Under the pieces are notes generated by a model. It was not told where the DNA came from and searched no databases. It was given only the letters and a program-made list of their open reading frames with translations. Position numbers and translations under genes: made by a program. A DNA stretch of 64,000 nt from an uncultured Lachnospiraceae bacterium (GTDB lineage: Bacteria > Bacillota > Clostridia > Lachnospirales > Lachnospiraceae), in NCBI GenBank assembly GCA_910586275.1, contig CAJUIM010000001.1, positions 18,194 through 82,193 of the forward strand, given 5' to 3'. Positions 62,082-64,000 of this stretch are shown one piece after another; within the stretch, counting starts at the first letter, position 1, and each line of letters begins with the position of its first letter.

Positions 62082-63878
62082 TCACTGTGATTCCTTTTCT
62101 CTCTTTATAATAACTCCATAATCATTTTCATAAAGCACTTCACAATCTTGTATCAGCAAATAGCAGCTTTCCAAAGATGCATCATCTTTGGCAACCACTA
62201 AATAATCACCATACGTTCCATTAATGAAGTTTTGCGTAAAACCAATAGGGTCATAGGTACAATATGCACTCTGTCTCTGATTCGTCAAAGCCTCATACCA
62301 GTAATTATCCAGCCAGTTTCCCAGATACATAATTACCTGATCCCCGTCTCTATAATTCATATCCACTTCACGGCATAATTGAACCAGTCCGGGAGAAACA
62401 GTTGTTTTTTGTTTTCTTATTGCCCTATTGAAATTATAGATCTCATAACAGCTATTGGCATTGGGAAGGGGATTAAACAGGACATTCTTCTCATATAGTT
62501 TCATGTCCCATTGAGTAAACCATAACAAGAAAACAATCCCCCAACATCCGCAATAAAAAAGCACAAGTCCTTTCGCGTGGGAATAAATGCCGCGTATTCC
62601 TTCTATAAATAAAGATAATAACAACATCCAAACAACATAATTTAATTTATAATAATAGTATGATGATATTGCACCATAATGCATGCTGCAAAAAAATATA
62701 ACTATATATGCAAATAGCGTGAAAAATACAAATGAATTTGCATAAATCTTTTTTTCCTTTTTCTGCCGGCATATACCATATAAAGCAAACGGAAAGAATA
62801 CCAGAAAATCCGAATACAAGTTTCGGTAGGTATATCCTTCAAAAGTAAGCACCAAACCATAATCATTGCCAATTAAAAGTTCACTTCCTATAAAGCGTGG
62901 ATATATTATCACAAACCATATCGTAAGAAGCGTAGGCAAAAGAAACACTTTAAGTTCATCCATGTAAAAGCGTTTAGAAGTAACTAAACAGCCTGTTTCC
63001 TTTTTCACTTTGTAAGCCACACAAATGAAAATCCCTATATAAACAAAAGGTGCAAAAATAGTATAACATTCTGCAACGCCAAAACATACCAAGCTCATGA
63101 AACATAATACTATTTGATTTTTTTCTTCCGATTCCAAGAAAATATCCGTAATGAAAATCAAGCACATTATAACTGTAACGGATAGTCCCAGATAACTGAA
63201 ACCGAAAAGCAAATTATTGTAAGGATATCCAAATAGATAAAAAAACGTAATCACCATGCCAAACAACTTGGCAGAAAACGTCCTCAGATGTTTATGAACA
63301 ACGCTGTAAAAGACGGCTCCGCTTAAGCCAAAGCTAATAAGTTCCTTTATAATGAAAGACTTATAACTGTCCGTCCCGCTAAAAATCGGAGAGAGAATCC
63401 GAATGAAAACTCCGTTTGTAAACGGAGTCAAAAACATAGTAGACATTGTCGTTATTACCGATTGACTGTTAACTGTGTCCATTGCAATTTTCAAGTGGGA
63501 AGCCGGATCACTGGTTTCGAAGCGAATCTGAAAATCCTTGCCATATATTTCATAGCCTGCCAAAATTACAGTTACAGCCAAAAGTAAAAAGAAAATAAGA
63601 TTTTCTAACTTAAAATAATACTTCTGAATATTTCCGGTTCTCTTTATCCAAATTAACCCGGCAATACTAATTACAATATTCATGAAACCTAACGAAATTA
63701 AATTTGCCGGAATATGGAGTATAGTAAATACACTTGCAGCCAATGTAATTAAACACTCATATATAATATAACATATGGGAAGCCAAATAATAACTTCTTG
63801 GCGGTCTTTACTTTTAGGTAAAAAAAGCAACATGCAGATAATGCTTAAAACTGATAATACATATATTATTGACAACAA
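62082..63878 (-). CDS. Large polytopic membrane protein, possible GT-C-type glycosyltransferase
   Basis: The 598-residue protein has about 12-13 membrane segments and a C-terminal soluble part of about 120 residues. An extracytoplasmic loop after the third or fourth segment has YGKDFQIRFETSDPASHLKIAMD, a place where GT-C enzymes carry catalytic acids. I do not recognise the family. Start is TTG 63878, supported by AGGAGG 8 bases before it. With the acyltransferase below and a further gene above, it fits a surface polysaccharide or wall-sugar set. Confidence 0.65.
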   Translation of the reverse strand: MLSIIYVLSVLSIICMLLFLPKSKDRQEVIIWLPICYIIYECLITLAASVFTILHIPANLISLGFMNIVISIAGLIWIKRTGNIQKYYFKLENLIFFLLLAVTVILAGYEIYGKDFQIRFETSDPASHLKIAMDTVNSQSVITTMSTMFLTPFTNGVFIRILSPIFSGTDSYKSFIIKELISFGLSGAVFYSVVHKHLRTFSAKLFGMVITFFYLFGYPYNNLLFGFSYLGLSVTVIMCLIFITDIFLESEEKNQIVLCFMSLVCFGVAECYTIFAPFVYIGIFICVAYKVKKETGCLVTSKRFYMDELKVFLLPTLLTIWFVIIYPRFIGSELLIGNDYGLVLTFEGYTYRNLYSDFLVFFPFALYGICRQKKEKKIYANSFVFFTLFAYIVIFFCSMHYGAISSYYYYKLNYVVWMLLLSLFIEGIRGIYSHAKGLVLFYCGCWGIVFLLWFTQWDMKLYEKNVLFNPLPNANSCYEIYNFNRAIRKQKTTVSPGLVQLCREVDMNYRDGDQVIMYLGNWLDNYWYEALTNQRQSAYCTYDPIGFTQNFINGTYGDYLVVAKDDASLESCYLLIQDCEVLYENDYGVIIKREKESQ

Positions 63879-63894
63879 CTCTCCTGCCTCCTAT

Positions 63895-64000
63895 CTACTC
63901 ATGCATTCCGATAATATTTGTACAACAAACTAAATCATCAACAAATACTAGTGTAATGTACCGTTGATATTTGGCATATCTGACTCCCATCATTGAGAGT
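63895..64000 (-). CDS. C-terminal end of an unidentified gene cut by the right edge
   Basis: A minus-strand frame enters from the edge and ends at TAG 63895-63897 after about 34 codons (MMGVRYAKYQRYITLVFVDD and onward). It ends 16 bases before the start of the polytopic membrane protein, as expected in an operon. Too little is visible to name it. Confidence 0.45.
   Translation of the reverse strand, partial: LSMMGVRYAKYQRYITLVFVDDLVCCTNIIGMHE

Overview
The window looks like a chromosomal segment of a motile, low-GC, Gram-positive anaerobe, most likely a member of the Lachnospiraceae (Clostridia). The basis is a clostridial flagellar late-gene set (flgM, flgN, two flgK copies, flgL, fliW, csrA, flaG, fliD, fliS, flagellin), strong AGGAGG-type ribosome binding sites, Firmicutes-type promoters, and the family make-up of the genes. 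The call is inference from gene content; no 16S or other marker is present. No tRNA, rRNA, CRISPR array or complete insertion sequence was seen.

Region 1 (1-30.1 kb, all on the minus strand, so read from right to left) is a dense flagellin-glycan type operon directly downstream of the flagellin gene. It holds three CgeB-like glycosyltransferase paralogues, a MUCI70/DUF616-type transferase, a three-domain StrF-like/GT8/FkbM fusion, a LicD phosphotransferase, and a large GT-B-like/beta-propeller protein. It also holds a 2-aminoethylphosphonate (AEP) supply and activation set (transaminase, CTP-type nucleotidyltransferase, phosphonopyruvate decarboxylase), several methyltransferases and glycosyltransferases, an acetolactate-synthase-like TPP enzyme, a NeuB-SAF-cupin synthase and two radical SAM enzymes. 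Read together, the locus predicts a heavily modified surface sugar, probably on flagellin, carrying an AEP phosphonate. The PEP mutase needed to start that pathway is not in the window.

Region 2 (30.2-41.9 kb) is the flagellar late-gene block. Sigma-28-type promoters (TAAA-N15-NCCGATAN) precede flagellin, flaG and flgM. The flagellin leader carries a hairpin whose loop is AGGA, matching a CsrA target, next to a csrA-fliW pair; this suggests CsrA/FliW control of flagellin translation. Between csrA and flaG lies a roughly 310-330 bp near-perfect palindrome not explained by any gene. Region 3 (41.9-45 kb) has an AraC regulator and gmd/rmd-type genes for a GDP-6-deoxyhexose, probably feeding the same glycan.

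Region 4 (45-48.5 kb) holds an Xre regulator, a PD-(D/E)XK/AAA ATPase, several strong hairpins, and three related short transcription units (promoter, about 85-92 nt, intrinsic terminator) that look like an sRNA family. Region 5 (48.5-60.8 kb) is a six-gene operon: secreted/membrane vWA protein, divergent tubulin/FtsZ-like 1226-residue protein, two unrecognised proteins, a zinc-ribbon P-loop GTPase, and a coiled-coil protein resembling GTPase-associated proteins. It is the best candidate for a poorly described system, possibly a membrane-associated conflict or remodelling machine. Region 6 (61-64 kb) has an acyltransferase-3 protein, a large polytopic membrane protein, and the end of a further gene at the right edge.
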